DNA of 64,000 nt, taken from positions 131,909,384-131,973,383 of the forward strand of contig NC_091250.1 of the NCBI RefSeq assembly GCF_042477335.2. Reading direction: 5' to 3'. The position numbers and the translations under genes are program-made. This document shows positions 44,309-56,613 of this stretch, one piece after another. Position 1 is the stretch's first letter, and every line of letters starts with the position of its first letter. The notes below the pieces were generated by a model that did no database searches, was not told the DNA's origin, and saw nothing but the letters and a program-made list of their open reading frames with translations. Source of the stretch: Ovis canadensis (taxonomy: Eukaryota > Chordata > Mammalia > Artiodactyla > Bovidae).

Positions 44309-44509
44309 TCAGTGTGTCCAAGCCTGCGGCCCCGCCGTCTGTAGCCCGCCAGGCTCTCCTGTCCGTGGGATTCTCCAGGCAGGGATACTGGAGGGGGTTG
44401 CCATGCCCTCCTCCGGGCATCTTCCTGGCCCAGGGATCGAACCTGTGTCTCTTACGTCTCCTGCAATGGCAAGCGGGTTCTTCACCACTAGCGCCCCCTG
44501 GGAAGCCCC
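44309..44509 (-). mobile_element. Bov-tA SINE
   Basis: The plus strand reads GTGTGTCCAAGCCTGCGGCC through CTAGCGCCCCCTGGGAAGCC. The end, read on the minus strand, CCCAGGGGGCGCTAG, is itself CTCF-like and faces the five-copy array. Confidence 0.9.
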
Positions 44510-44524
44510 ACAACTTCTCATCTC

Positions 44525-44660
44525 GAAAGTTCCGCAACGTGTGTGGTGATTCTTTTACAATATATACACATTCTGAGCCATCGTTGTACACCTGAAACGA
44601 AGCTGTCTGTCAACTACACCTCACCAAAATAAAGTAAATCTCAGTATGTAAAAAACACTG
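44525..44660 (+). mobile_element. L1 3' end fragment
   Basis: TTGTACACCTGAAACGAAGC, GTCAACTACACCTCACC and AAAATAAAGTAAATC resemble the 3' end of ruminant L1 elements. Confidence 0.55.
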
Positions 44661-45224
44661 CAAGCAAAGTCAAAAGACAAGCAAGAAGCTGGAAAATACA
44701 TGCAACATGACACAGCTGCAGGACTAGTCTTCTGTATCTTTAAGAGCAACTAAACATCGTAAGAAAAAAGATCGGGAAGCCAAAGAAAAGCAGGAGAAGA
44801 GTGCGGTCAGTCACCAGGCAGGGGCTTGGGAGGACCCCACCCCGTGAGGCCACAGCGATGGGAACCGAGAGCCAGCGTCGGGGTGCGGGGGCTGAGCCGG
44901 GAGGCTCTCCTGCCACACTCCACACTGAGAAACGGCTGTCCTCACGAGACGAGCAGTCTTCCTGAAAACACCATGGACTGTGAGCACCGAGACGCTCTCC
45001 AGCTTTCCTTCCTTGAGGGCACGAGGCTGAACCGAGAGCTCAGGGGTGCACTTCAGAAGGTAACCGGCCCGAGAAAAGCCCTCCGTGAGGACGAGCACGT
45101 GAAGACACACGGCTCACAGCTGGGGTGGCTGGGCGCCCGAGGGGCAGGACAGCCCCCAAGGCAGGGCCAGCGGGGCCAGGTGGCGGACACCCGAGCTGTG
45201 TGGGCTTCACCCTGGGGGGCAACG

Positions 45225-46097
45225 ATAAGCAAGGGAAGGGCAAGATGGGAGAAAATATTTCCAAACAAGGCAAACGACAAGGCTTAATCTCCAAAATAGA
45301 GAAGCACTTCATACAACTCAACAACAAACACCCCGACCGGAAAATGAACAGAGGCCTAAAGAGACATTTCCCCAAAGGTGATCTACAGATGGCCTACAGC
45401 ACATAAAGAGATGCTCAGCCTCACCAACCACTAGGGAGCTGCAAACCAAACTTACAAGGAGGCATTACCACACACCAGACAGAATGCCACCATCAAAACG
45501 TCTACGAATGATGAACGCTGGGGAGGGTGTGCAGAGAGGGTGTGTTTGTTGGTGGGAATGTGAACTGGCGCTAATGGTATGGAGAACAGACTGAACTCTG
45601 ATTGAAAAGGCAGGTGTGCCCCAATGCTCACAGCAGCCAAGACATGGAGGCTGCCCGGGCGTCCTCTGACAGGCGAGTGGGCAGAGAGGATGTGGCACAC
45701 ACACCCAGTGGAGTATTATTCGGCCGTGAAAACAGCAAAACAGTGTCATCTGCAGCAGCACGGACGGACCCAGAGATTGCCGCACTAAGAGAAGCAGACG
45801 GGACAAAGACAGACACCACGTGCACTCACCCGTGGAATCCAAAGTACGACGCAAACGGGCTTGCCCACGGAGCAGACGGACACACAGACACGGAGGACAG
45901 TCTTGTGGCTGCCAAGGGGGAGGCGCCAAGGGGGAGCAGACGCAGCTATTACGCACAGAGCACACAACAGCCATGACAAAGCGCTGCGCCCAACAGGCCA
46001 GCAAACCTGGAAACTCAGCCGTGGCCACAGGCCTGGAGAAGGCCAGCTTCCATTCCCAAGGCCAAAGAATGTCCAAGCTACCGCACACTTGCACTCG
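45225..46097 (+). mobile_element. L1 3' portion (left part, interrupted by BovB)
   Basis: Landmarks of the end of L1 ORF2 and its 3' region appear in order: GACCGGAAAATGAACAGAGG, a CTCACCAACCACTAGGGAGC block, GGGAATGTGAACTGG, and GGAGTATTATTCGGCCGTG. No open frame survives. Confidence 0.8.
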
Positions 46098-47345
46098 TCT
46101 CACACGCTAGCAAAGCAGTGCTCAAAATTCTCCAAGCGAGGCTTCAACAGTACGTGAACCAAGAACTTCCAGATGTTCAAGCTGGATTTAGAAAAGGCAA
46201 AGGAACCAGACTGCCAACACCAGTTGGATCATAGAAAAGGCAAGAAATTTTCAGAAAAACATCTACTTCTGCTTCACTGACTATGCTAAAGCTTTTGACT
46301 GTGTGGTTCACAACAAACTGGAAAATTCTTAAAGAGATGAGAATATCAGACCACCTGACCTGCCTCCTGAGAAATCTGTAAGAGGGACAAGAAGCAACAG
46401 ATAGAACCAGACATGGAACAACAGACTGGTTCCAAATTAGGAAAGGAGTACATCAAGGCTCAAGGCTGTATATTGTTACTCTGCTTATTTAACTTATATG
46501 TGGAGTACATCACGTGAAATGCCAGGCTGGAAGAAGCACAAGCTGAAATCAAGATTGTTAGGAGAAGTATCAGTAATGTCAGATATGCAGATGACACCAC
46601 CCTTATGGCAGAAAGCAAAGAGGAACTAACAAGCCTCTTAATGAAAGTGAAAGAAGAGAGTGAAAAAGCTGGCTTAAAACTCAACATTCAAAAAACGAAG
46701 ATCATGGCATCTGGTTGCATCACTTCATGGCAAATAGATGGGGAAACAATGGAAACAGTGACAGATACTATTTTCTTGGGCTCCAAAATCCCTGCAGGTA
46801 GTGACTGCAGTCATGAAATTAAAAGACGCTTGCTCCTTGGAAGAAAAGCTTTGACAAACCTAGACAGCATATTAAAAAGCAGAGACATTTCTTTGCCAAC
46901 AAAGGTCTGCAGGGTCAAAGCTATGGTTTTTCCAGTACTCATGTATGGACGTGAGGGGTGGACTATAAAGAAAGCCAAGCACCAAAGAATTGATGCTTTT
47001 GAACTGTGGTGTTGGAGGAGACTCTTGAGAGCCCCTTGGACTGCAAGGAGATCCAACCAGTCTATCCTAAAGGAGATCAGTCCTGCATATTCATCGGAAG
47101 GACTGATGCTGAAGCTGAAGCTCCAACACTTTGGCCACCTGATGCAAAAAGAGCCAGATGCTGGGGAAGATTGAGGGCAGGAGGAGAAGGGACGACAGAG
47201 GATGAGGTGGCTGGATGGCATCACCGACTCGATGGACGTGCGTTTGAGCCAGCTCCGGGAGACGGGATAGGACTGGGAGGCCTGCTGTGCTGCAGTCCAT
47301 GGGGCCGCAAAGAGTCGGACACGCCTGAGTGACTGAGTAGCAGTC
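46098..47345 (+). mobile_element. BovB LINE fragment inserted in L1
   Basis: About 1.25 kb of the BovB reverse-transcriptase ORF and its 3' tail, 5'-truncated. The longest intact stretch is an open frame of 189 codons at 46605-47174; upstream parts are broken by frameshifts and stops. BovB belongs to the RTE clade and is known to have entered ruminants by horizontal transfer. The copy is dead. Confidence 0.92.
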
Positions 47346-47600
47346 ACTGAACAACTGAATAACGACAAATGTAGAGAATGGACCGACAGCGCGGCCCTAC
47401 TGTCCCGCGCAGAGAGCTACGCTCCATGTCCTGCGACAAACCAGCGAACACGAATATTCTTTGAGAAGAATGGACCTGTGTGTGTGTGTGTGCACGTGTG
47501 TACGGGTTGGTGTGCAACTAAACTGCTTTGCTGTGCAGCAGAAATCAATGCAACACTGCAAATGAACTACACGTCAATAAAAATACTGGAAAAAAGCATC
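47346..47600 (+). mobile_element. L1 3' end (right part)
   Basis: TTTGCTGTGCAGCAGAAATC, CAACACTGCAAATGAACTAC and GTCAATAAAAATAC form the end of an L1, completing the element that starts at 45225. A short GT run lies at 47478-47492. Confidence 0.7.
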
Positions 47601-48115
47601 ACATCTACGTTAAAAAAATAAGACAAGTAATAATAATAATGGTAACAGAAGGGACCTGGTCCTCCTGGCTGCCGTGGAGAGGCACCTTGAGCGCTGCCCT
47701 GGCAGAGGTGCAGCTGAGGGCATGGGCAGCCTGGAAGGTGGGGGGGAGGGGGCGCAGGCGGGGCTGAGAGGCCTGCAGGCTTGGACCATGGCGAGGGGGA
47801 AGAGCTGGGCAGCAAGCCGCAGACCAAGCAGCTGAACCTTTCGAGGGAGTGAGAGCTTCTGCTTGTCAAACGCGAGACATCTGGATTCCAACACGGAGCA
47901 GGCACGGAGCAGGCACACAGGGCGGGAGGGAGACGGGTGCGGGGCCCACACTGCAGGTTTGTGGAGGGACTGGGGGAAGGAGAGGGTGAACGCTGGATAC
48001 ACGTTTTAGGGAAACGTGACCCATACACTGACTCGTTTCTGTCAAGACTCGGCAAATACGAATCGCTTTTCAGGACTCACAGATCAACAGCTGTCACTTT
48101 AAAAGTCTCATCGAG

Positions 48116-48325
48116 GGCTTCCCTGGTCGCCTGGCGGTCAAGAATCCAGCTGCCAATGCAGGAGACACACGCTGCGTCCCAGACGGGAAGACCCACGTGC
48201 CTCAGAGCAGCCGCAGAGCCTGAGGTCCAGAGCCCAGGGCTGCAGTTACTGAGCACACGTGCGGCTCATCGCAACGAGAGAAAGGCCGGCAGCCACGAAG
48301 ACGCAGCATGGCCAAAAATGGCTAA
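48116..48325 (+). mobile_element. CHR-type SINE
   Basis: It opens GGGCTTCCCTGGTCGCCTGG and ends GCAGCATGGCCAAAAATGGC, with the GCCAATGCAGGAGACACACG and GTCCAGAGCCCAGGGCTGCA blocks typical of this family. Confidence 0.8.
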
Positions 48326-51300
48326 GATTCTTTTTAAACTTCTCATCGATAAAAACCTTTACAGTCAGAATAAAAGGAACCTCCTGGCTTCTTGGTGCGG
48401 GCTCTGTGGGTCTGCCTTGACGGACTCCTGGCAGGAGCGGGGCAGTCCCCGCATGAGTCTTAGGGGCACTGGCATTCCGCACAGGAAGATGGGGTAGGGG
48501 AGGGGTCGGGGAGGCTGGGGGACTCCGCCTGCAGACAGAGACCCCCCGGAAGTCGCTTCGGCTGAAAACTCCTGCTCGCCCGAGGGGTGTAGGGACCCAC
48601 AAGGTCAGAAAGGGGCCCCATGCCCGCACCGCCCCCATGAGCCCTTTCTCTGTCTGCAGGAGACACCCCCGCGCTGCGGGTTCTGGGACCCGAATGCCTG
48701 CTCCCTGGGTCTCAACTCTGGCACCGGGGCTCGGAGGGTGGACGACAGAGACCCTGCAGAAGCACCCCGGGCCAGGGCACGCCGCCCCCATGTGCGGACC
48801 TCAGCCAGACCTCAGGGAGCCCGTACCCGCTTCAGAGGGGAGACTGAGAGACACCCGGGAGACACAGCATGTGGTACGGTTCTTGTCTCCATAAGACCTC
48901 CTGGTGAGCCTTCGCGTGGGACCTGCCGGGCGGGCGCAGAGCCCCTCGGGGACGACAAAACCCGAGCGCGTCCGTGTCCACAACACACACGGAAGACCCC
49001 CTGGCCTTTGACATCCATTGTAAAATTCTGAATTTCATAATTCACAGCACCTTTCAGCCCTCAACACACGGAAAATGACGCACATTTGTGGAAGGACTGC
49101 CCTTGAACACAAGTGAAATTCCTCCCAGGGCCAGCGTTCCCACCCCAACTCCAAGGCCAGTACAGTCTCCAGGGTGTCCGGTATTTGGAAAACCCACAGG
49201 CATCCCCCAACCTAAGAGGAAGACTCTGTGGAAGACCCCACCGCCCACCTCCCAGCTTCGCTTTAGAGACGCTTCCTGGCTTCGGTCGGCACTTTTTTTT
49301 CTCCCTTTCAATCAGTTTGAGTCAAAGAAACACTTTCCTGGTGAGGAAGTTTATGAGGTCTGTCAAATTTGCTGAGAATGGGAACGCCAAGACCCCTACA
49401 TCGGCTGGTCGAACGTCCCGGTTACCCTCTGGCAAGTTCCTTGAGGCCTGCCCCTGTATGAAAGTTTCGTGGATAATTCTGTAACTCCAGGCCCTCTCCC
49501 ATCATTATCTCGCCAGAACATCTCAGCCACCATAACCTCCAGCACTGTAAAGACTTAGGTCCCAATTCATGGCCACCTGCCTGGGAGCCGACCCCCACCC
49601 CACACACGTACCTGGGACCCGCGCGGTCGGCCTGCCCCCGCCAACCACGACGGGGCGCAGACCAGAGGGACTTTACCTGGGCAGAGCTGGTAAGAGCCAC
49701 TGTGAGGCCACTTAACCAGATACTTCCAACCATTCACCGCAAACCACCCCTCTGAATCCATACCAGGCTCAGCCGGCACAGCCCCCGGGGCCCCAGGCAA
49801 AGGCTGAGGCCACACACGGAGACATTGCTCCTGAGCTCGGCTCCCCGAGGAGGCAAGTTACTGCACTTTCTCCAGAGATGCCCGGCCCCGGGCTGACAAG
49901 GGCGAGTCTCTCCCTTCAGCGTGGGGAGAAGAAGGCGCAGTGCACTTACCACAAAGCCTCACAAAGACACATCCATAATTCAGAGCAGACCTTTCGCCCG
50001 CGGCTGCGAGGAGCCTGAATTATTCAGCAGGCGGAGCAGCTCCAGGGCTGGAGCTGAAGCCCTGGGGCTTCGGGGAATCCTTTCCGTTAAACCAGCAGTG
50101 GTGAAGGGAAAACAGACGTTTCACGATAAAACTCTTATTTCCCTATTAACAAAATTTCAGTCCCATAAACACGAAACCTGTCTGTAATGAGGAGGTGACC
50201 ACCCAAAGCTCACACTGTCCGGAATAAGCCTTCACTAGGTGATAAGCAGCCAGCCCAGACCAAACCACTTCTAAACCGTGAGGAGTACTGTGAGGTCAAA
50301 GCAAAGCACACACGTGACTGCAGAGAAGGCTCTGTTTACCAACACGGGGGCGGGGGTCTGCTCCGGACTCTCGGATGGACGCTGAGGCATAAACTGGCTA
50401 ACAGCTCTGTTATCAAGATGTCAAATCAATCTCAGCGTCCTCCAAGGGACCGATTCGGGGAGAGGCTAGAAGGCCGCAGCCCAGCCCCCGGGGGGCCACC
50501 TTCCCAGCACAGCCTTTCTGATCTCACGTTTCCAAGGCACGGCCATGTGCCAGAGAGGAGGCGGCGGAGCTCAGGAGGGCAGGCGCAGAGTCGGGCCGTG
50601 CCCGCCACTTGCCCAGGGGCTCGGCCACGGGTACGGCTGGCACCCCCGGGGACAGGACGCTGACCAAAGCACAGAAACACCTCCCCTGGCACCCCTCCCT
50701 TAGGGCCACCGGTGCCACCCTGTGCGGGCAAAGTTTCCTTCTGGTATAAATTAAAACTTGCAGAGAGTTACAAAGACAGTGAAAGGGCCCTTCTTACACC
50801 CTTCACCCCGATTCAGCAGTGTCTAGTTCTTCCCTGGTGGCTGTGTGACCTCTCCGCGCTCCTGCTCATTCCCCTCCCCTTATCTGAACACAAACGCTGG
50901 TAGCTCTTCCCAAACCAGAGATTAAGCTGGAGACAGCGTACCTCTGGGCCCCTGAACACTTCAGTGTGAATTTCCAAAGAGCAGGACATTCCCTTTCATA
51001 GCCAGAGCACAGCCATCAAAACTGGGGAGAGCCACACAGCGTGAGTGCCTGTTTCACCAAGGCCCTTTCGGGCTACTTCCCGGTCCAGGGCCCAAGTCAG
51101 TATCGCTCAGGGCTCCTGCCTCTTTAAAAGCTGCCGGCCCCTCTGCTCCCGAGAAGCAGACGTGGGCCTGTTATGTGTGCACGCCCCTCAGTCTGGGCCG
51201 CCCGGTGTCCCCTGCTGACCTGGCCGGTGCCCCGCGTGGGTTCTCCTTGTGTGACTCTGCAGGAGAGTGGGGGTCAGCCCATCGCAGGTGGTGCTGCTGC

Positions 51301-51844
51301 TGCTGGTCAGGGAGCCAGGCTTCTCCACGGTGGAGGCTCTCACGTGGTGGACAGAGCCTGCTCCTGCATCTCAGCACCCAGGGGAGACTTCCTGAGGTAG
51401 CCGGTCCTCGTCCACTCAGCTCTGCGAGAGCGTCCCTTCTCCCCACTTGCTACAAGCTCGTTCATCTACAGAATGCACTCAGCGGGCCTGTTTCACCCAA
51501 CGGCGAATAATCCACAAACACCGGACCTGTTTTTCTTTAATGCTCGGCCTTCCTTCGAACTGGTGCTTGGTCCTTCTGGTAAGTCCTCAGCATGCACTGA
51601 GCGCCTCCTTCTTTTCTGGTAGAAGACGCGTGTACAGGGCTCATTTTGTACTTTGCCTGCTCCAGCCCAGGAAATCAGTCTTTGCTCCAAGGAACCCAGT
51701 TCCTTTCACTGAGGAGTGGTGTTTAGACACCAAGATCTGGACACAAGGGCTCCTCATTGCTGCTGGGGAGTTTCATTGCTTCCTGGTCCTTCCAGCAGAC
51801 AGAGCTAAGAAATACTAACACACATACCCACACGTGCCTATGAT

Positions 51845-52387
51845 ACACAGTTCAGTTCAGTTCAGGTCAGTCACTCAATCGTGTCCGACTCTTTGTGACC
51901 CCATGGACTGCAGCACACCAGGCTTCCCTGTCCATCACCAACTCCCAGAGTTTACTCAAGCTCATGCCCATCAAGTTTGGTGATGCCATCCAACCATCTC
52001 ATCCTCTGTCACCTCCTTCTCCTCCCGCCTTCAGTCTTTCCCAGCCTCAGGGTCTTTTCCAATGAGTCAGGTCTTCCCATCAAGTGGCCAAAGTATTGGA
52101 GTTTCAGCTTCAGCATCAGTCCTTCCAATGAATATTCAGGACTGATTTCCTTTAGGATGGACTGGTTGGATCTCCTTGCAGTCCAAGGGTCTCTCAAGAG
52201 TCTTCTCCAGCACCCCAGTTCAAAATCATCAATTCTTCGGTGCTCAGCTTTCTTTACAGTCCAACTCTCACATCCATACATGACCACTGGAAAAACCATA
52301 GCCTTGACTAGACAGACCTTTGTTGGCAAAGTAACGTCTCTGTTTTTTAACATGCTGTCTGGGGTGGTCACAGCTTTCCTTCTGGGT
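51845..52387 (-). mobile_element. BovB LINE 3' end
   Basis: Reverse-orientation BovB: the plus strand begins ACAGTTCAGTTCAGGTCAGT (the 3' tail) and runs back through the end of the reverse-transcriptase ORF. An open frame of 128 codons on the minus strand remains. Confidence 0.92.
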
Positions 52388-54949
52388 GAGCACACAGGTG
52401 CACATCTATCTATTTGTCTCTACGTGCTCACACCCACTGAAGCCACGAGTTCACAGTGGCAGCTCAAGCTCCGACCCGACCCCAGGACATTCTCCTTCCC
52501 CAGCTCTGCAACTCTGTCCCAGCAGCGGAGAGCTGGGCTCCCGTGATTCTTGGTGTACGTACTCATTTGCTGGAGCACACAAAACGTACTTTAAGAACCG
52601 ATAAACACACACTTGCCAAAAACAAAACCACTAATGAGAGCTGGGTCTTTCTTTACAGTGTTTGAGATAAGATCCACATACAGTGAAATGTACAATCTTG
52701 GGTGCAGGACTCTGAGAGTTTTAACGTCACATCATTTACTTTTTAAAGCCTGTGCTTGCCAGTGAACTGATCCACCCTCCACACCGACCAGACCTTGAGA
52801 ATACCTGCCACACGGTCCCTGCAACGGTGCAACTTGGCTCTGGGGGAACCCAGGGGCAGACTCGTGCCCATGCTGGTCACTGTGGCTCCGGGCGGTATCG
52901 CGTGATACGCGGCATGGACTTGCGTATCGTGATGCCTTAGTTTCCCTTATTAGGGAAAAGTGAACAACTACAGGGCTTGGGCCAAGAGTGGATCTTTACA
53001 CCGTGCATCCAAATATTGAGAATGTGTCAAAGAAGCTAACGCACTGTTATTAAGACTCTTCAGACGACCTGGAAGGCCAGCGTGGACTCAGAATTCTGGG
53101 CGGTGCCCGAGTCCCGCACCGAGAGGCGGAGGCCCGGGAGGGCTGCCGGCCCTCAGCCCAGCCCTCCCTCCCCCGGCCCATCCTCATCAGCCGTGTGCCC
53201 GCGTCTGCCCCATCCTGCCCAGGCCCTGCAGCAGTCACCCGGAGCGTGTTCGCTTCAGTCCCCAGCTGCAGCCCTGGTATGCTTTACAGATGTAAAGACA
53301 CAGCCCTTCTTTCCTCGAAGAAACCGCACAGGCAACCTCCGTGAGTGGCCGGGTCACTGGGGAGAAGAGGACATGGGTAAGAACGGGCGGGACAGACCTC
53401 AGGTGGCGTCCTGCTTGACCTGATACAGCCTCGGCCAGGCGGCCCAGCTCCTCCCGGTGAAAGGCCTGCCCCTGCTCAGAGCCCTGCTGACGGTCAGAAG
53501 CCGTGCACCATCCTTGCGTGCAGCCCCGAGGGCCACCAGACACGTGCGCCCACACGGGAGAAGCCTACGTCTGAGTCCCTCCTGGGGTCAGCATCAGAAA
53601 AGTCGAGTTATAACTATTCTGGCAGAGCAAAGCCGCACAAACTCCCTGGGTCTGAAATGACACAAGTCCTTCTGGAGACTGAAATGCCAAGCAGATGGGG
53701 GTGAGACGCTGGGAGAGCTCGCGAGGCCGCGAGTGGGCAGAACGGCAACCAAAAAGGGGCAGTGTGGGAAGTGGGGCGACACGCGGAGGGGACGCTGTTG
53801 CTTGTCACGTTGAGGGCCCAGGACGCAAGGCGCGGAGATGGCAGCCGGGGCCGCACGTGGCTCCCCACTAATGGGCACCTGACCACAGACGGCCCCCGGG
53901 GCTCGCCAACAAGAGACAGGGGATGCTTTTCAAAGATGAGCCCTAAGCAACTTTGTTGATTTGAATGGAAAAACTTACATTATTCACTTATAAATTCTTT
54001 TGTGAAGTTAATGCATTTCATTTCAGTGATTAAAATCATACATTCCATGAAGACCTCCTTTCATTCGGGTGCCAAGGGCCACACGCTGTGGCCTGACCCT
54101 GTCTGCAGGCCACTGCTCAGTGCAGAAGCCCAGGGACCCCAAGTGGGGGCTCCACAAGGGAGACTCAAGCCGGGCGCTGACCCCGCGCTCAGCCAAGGCA
54201 CAGAGGCCACAGCCACGCCTGGGCCTGGGTCTGCACAGAGACCACGTCGCCGGGCACCAGGTGCCCCCAGGACAGGGGCTGGAGGGCCGGCCAGCAGAGA
54301 GGGAAAAGGGTGCAGGCCGTGGGCTCACCCAGGTGCCCGGGGCAGGTGCCGCCCCCGGCCCCCGCAGGGAGGGCGCTGAGTGCAGAGGAGCCACGCTGAG
54401 GCAAGGAGAGGCCGGCTCCCATCTCAGGTGCAGCCTGTGACGCTGACCTGGGCTCTGGGACAGTTAGATTTCACAAAGCCTCAATGATGAAGGCAGTACG
54501 TCAGGTGCAAAACCAGACCACGCTCGCGGCTTTTATGTGATTTTCAGATAAAGCAATCAAAGTCAAAAAGTCATTTACCCAGGCTCACAAAATCTGGTCA
54601 CCAGGCTGGCTCCTGTTCCATGGGGTCTTCAGGCCCCATGTCCCGCTCCCCCCACCCCCCACCCGGGGAGGCAGGCAGCTCTCCTGCTCCTCCTCCTGCG
54701 CGAGGTGGTGCTGAGACGTGTGAGCATCCCGAAGCCCCTGCCAGCCGCCTGGCTGTCTCCAGTGGGCGGAGCTAAGGCAGAGGTGACCCACACTGAGGTA
54801 GCACCTATGAAGGGAGCGGTCTGCAGTCTTCAAAAGCAGCAGGAGTGTGGAAAGCAAGGGCAGGAGGAGGAACTCTTCTCCTGGAGGAGACAGAATAGCC
54901 GTGGCAACTGAGAGCAAAGTGTGGTTCTGAACCGGATCCTTTCACTGAG

Positions 54950-55215
54950 AGTTGAAATTTACCACAAATTGGTGAAATGAACAGACTGTGAGGACAAGAC
55001 CACAGTAATGTATTGGCATTAAGTTCACAATTTCGACAGTTGTATTTTGATTTTGCAAGAAAATGTATTCCTCTGGAAGAAACTGACTCTAAAGTATTGA
55101 AGATGATAAGCGTATCATGTCAGCAACTTACTTTCAAACGGTATAGGAGAAGTTCTTTGTGCTACAGCTGCAAATTTTGAGTCTAATATAGTTTCATACT
55201 AAAAAAAATTTACAT
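54950..55215 (+). mobile_element. old L1 3' UTR-like fragment
   Basis: GCAACTTACTTTCAAACGGT, AGAAGTTCTTTGTGCTACAG and CTGCAAATTTTGAG resemble the ends of mammalian-wide L1M elements. The match is loose. Confidence 0.45.
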
Positions 55216-55562
55216 GGTGCAAAAAAGTAAAGGCTAAAGTGCCCACCTGGCAGGCATGCCCTCTCTCCCCGCACCGGCCCTGGGAGTCACTCAAGCCTAA
55301 CTCTTCCGTGGAATAAGTCAAAATCAGGGCTCTACTACACCAGGAACCAACCATTCTTCACACTGTTGTCCTAAAACTAGACGGGACACTAAGATGGACA
55401 TTTCAACATATATTTGTTGAAAGTCTGCTTTGTGGCAAGCTACATCTGAGGAGCAGAAGCCTCCAGCCCAGCTCTGCCTGACACAGGTGAGCCCTGGACG
55501 AAGCACCCCCACTCCTCCTGACTGGGCAGGGCGCCCTCCCTTCTGTAACACTGCAGTCCTCA

Positions 55563-56400
55563 GCCGGCTCAGCCGCTCAGCCATGTCCGACTCTTTGTGA
55601 CCCCATGGGCTACAGCACGCCAGGCCTCCCTGTCCACCACTGACTCCTGGAGTTCACTCAAACTCATGTCCATCGAGTCAGTGACGCCATCCAACCATCT
55701 TATCCTCTGTCATCCCCCTCTCCTCCTGCCTTTAATCTTTCCCAGAGTCAGAGTCTTCTCTAATGAGTTGGCTCTTTGCATCAGGTGGCCAAAGTATTAG
55801 AGCTTCAGCATCAATCCTTCCGTGAATATTCAGGACTGATTTCCTTTAGGATTAACTGGTTTGATCTCCTTGCTGTCCAAGGGACTCTCAAGGATCTTCT
55901 CCAACATAATTCGAAAGCATCAATTCTTCGGCACTCAGCTTTCTTTATAGTCCAATTCTCACATTCACACATGACTACTGGAAAAACCATAGCTTTGACT
56001 CTACAGACCTTTGTTGGCAAAGAAATATCTCTGCTTTTTATTATGCTGTCTAGGTTTGTCATAGCTTTTCTTCCAAGGAGCAAGCGTCTTTTGATTTCAT
56101 GGCTGCAGTCACCACCTGCAGTGATTTTGGAGCCCAAGAAAATAAAATCTGTCACTGTTTCCATTGTTTCCCCATCTATTTGCCATGAAGTGATGCAACC
56201 AGATGCCATGGTCTTAGTTTTCTGAATGCTGAGTTTTAAGGCACTTTTTTCACTTTCCTCTTTCACCTTCATCAAGAGGCTCTTCAGTTCTTCGCTTTCT
56301 GCCATAAGGGCGGTGTCATCTGCGTGTCTGAGGTTACTGGTGTTGCTCCCGGCAATCTTGCTTCCAGCCTGTGCTTCCTCCAGCCCGGCATTTTGCATGA
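55563..56400 (-). mobile_element. BovB LINE, 3' part (split by SINE)
   Basis: Reverse BovB with the 3' tail at 55563 and the reverse-transcriptase ORF upstream; 195 codons are open on the minus strand (55811-56398). It continues beyond the inserted SINE at 56614. Confidence 0.93.
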
Positions 56401-56613
56401 CTTCCCTGGTGGCTCAGGCGGTAAAGCGTCTGTCTACGATGTGGGAGACCCGGGTTTGATTCCTGGGTTGGGAAGATCCCTTGGAGAAGGAAATGGCAAT
56501 CCACTCCAGTACTCTTGCCTGGAAAACCCCATGGACAGAGGAGCCTGGTAGGCTACAGTCCATGGGGTCACAAAGAGTTGGACATGACTGAGCGACTTCA
56601 CGTTCACGTTCAC
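56401..56613 (+). mobile_element. Bov-tA SINE inserted into BovB
   Basis: CTTCCCTGGTGGCTCAGGCG through TTGGACATGACTGAGCGACT is a full Bov-tA in plus orientation. It interrupts a BovB of the opposite strand, so it is the younger insertion. Confidence 0.95.

Noticed and set aside
46605-47174. A 189-codon plus-strand open frame
   Set aside because: It is a remnant of the BovB reverse-transcriptase ORF, not a host gene.
49921-50050. Minus-strand GTAAGTGC donor after a short ATG frame, considered as an alternative RGS12 first exon
   Set aside because: The ATG frame closes after a few codons and cannot supply the phase needed by exon A; it could be at most a non-coding exon.
53060-53090. Plus-strand GACGACCTGGAAGG, which could read DDLEG like the RGS12 linker before exon A
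   Set aside because: It is on the wrong strand and the surrounding codons do not match.
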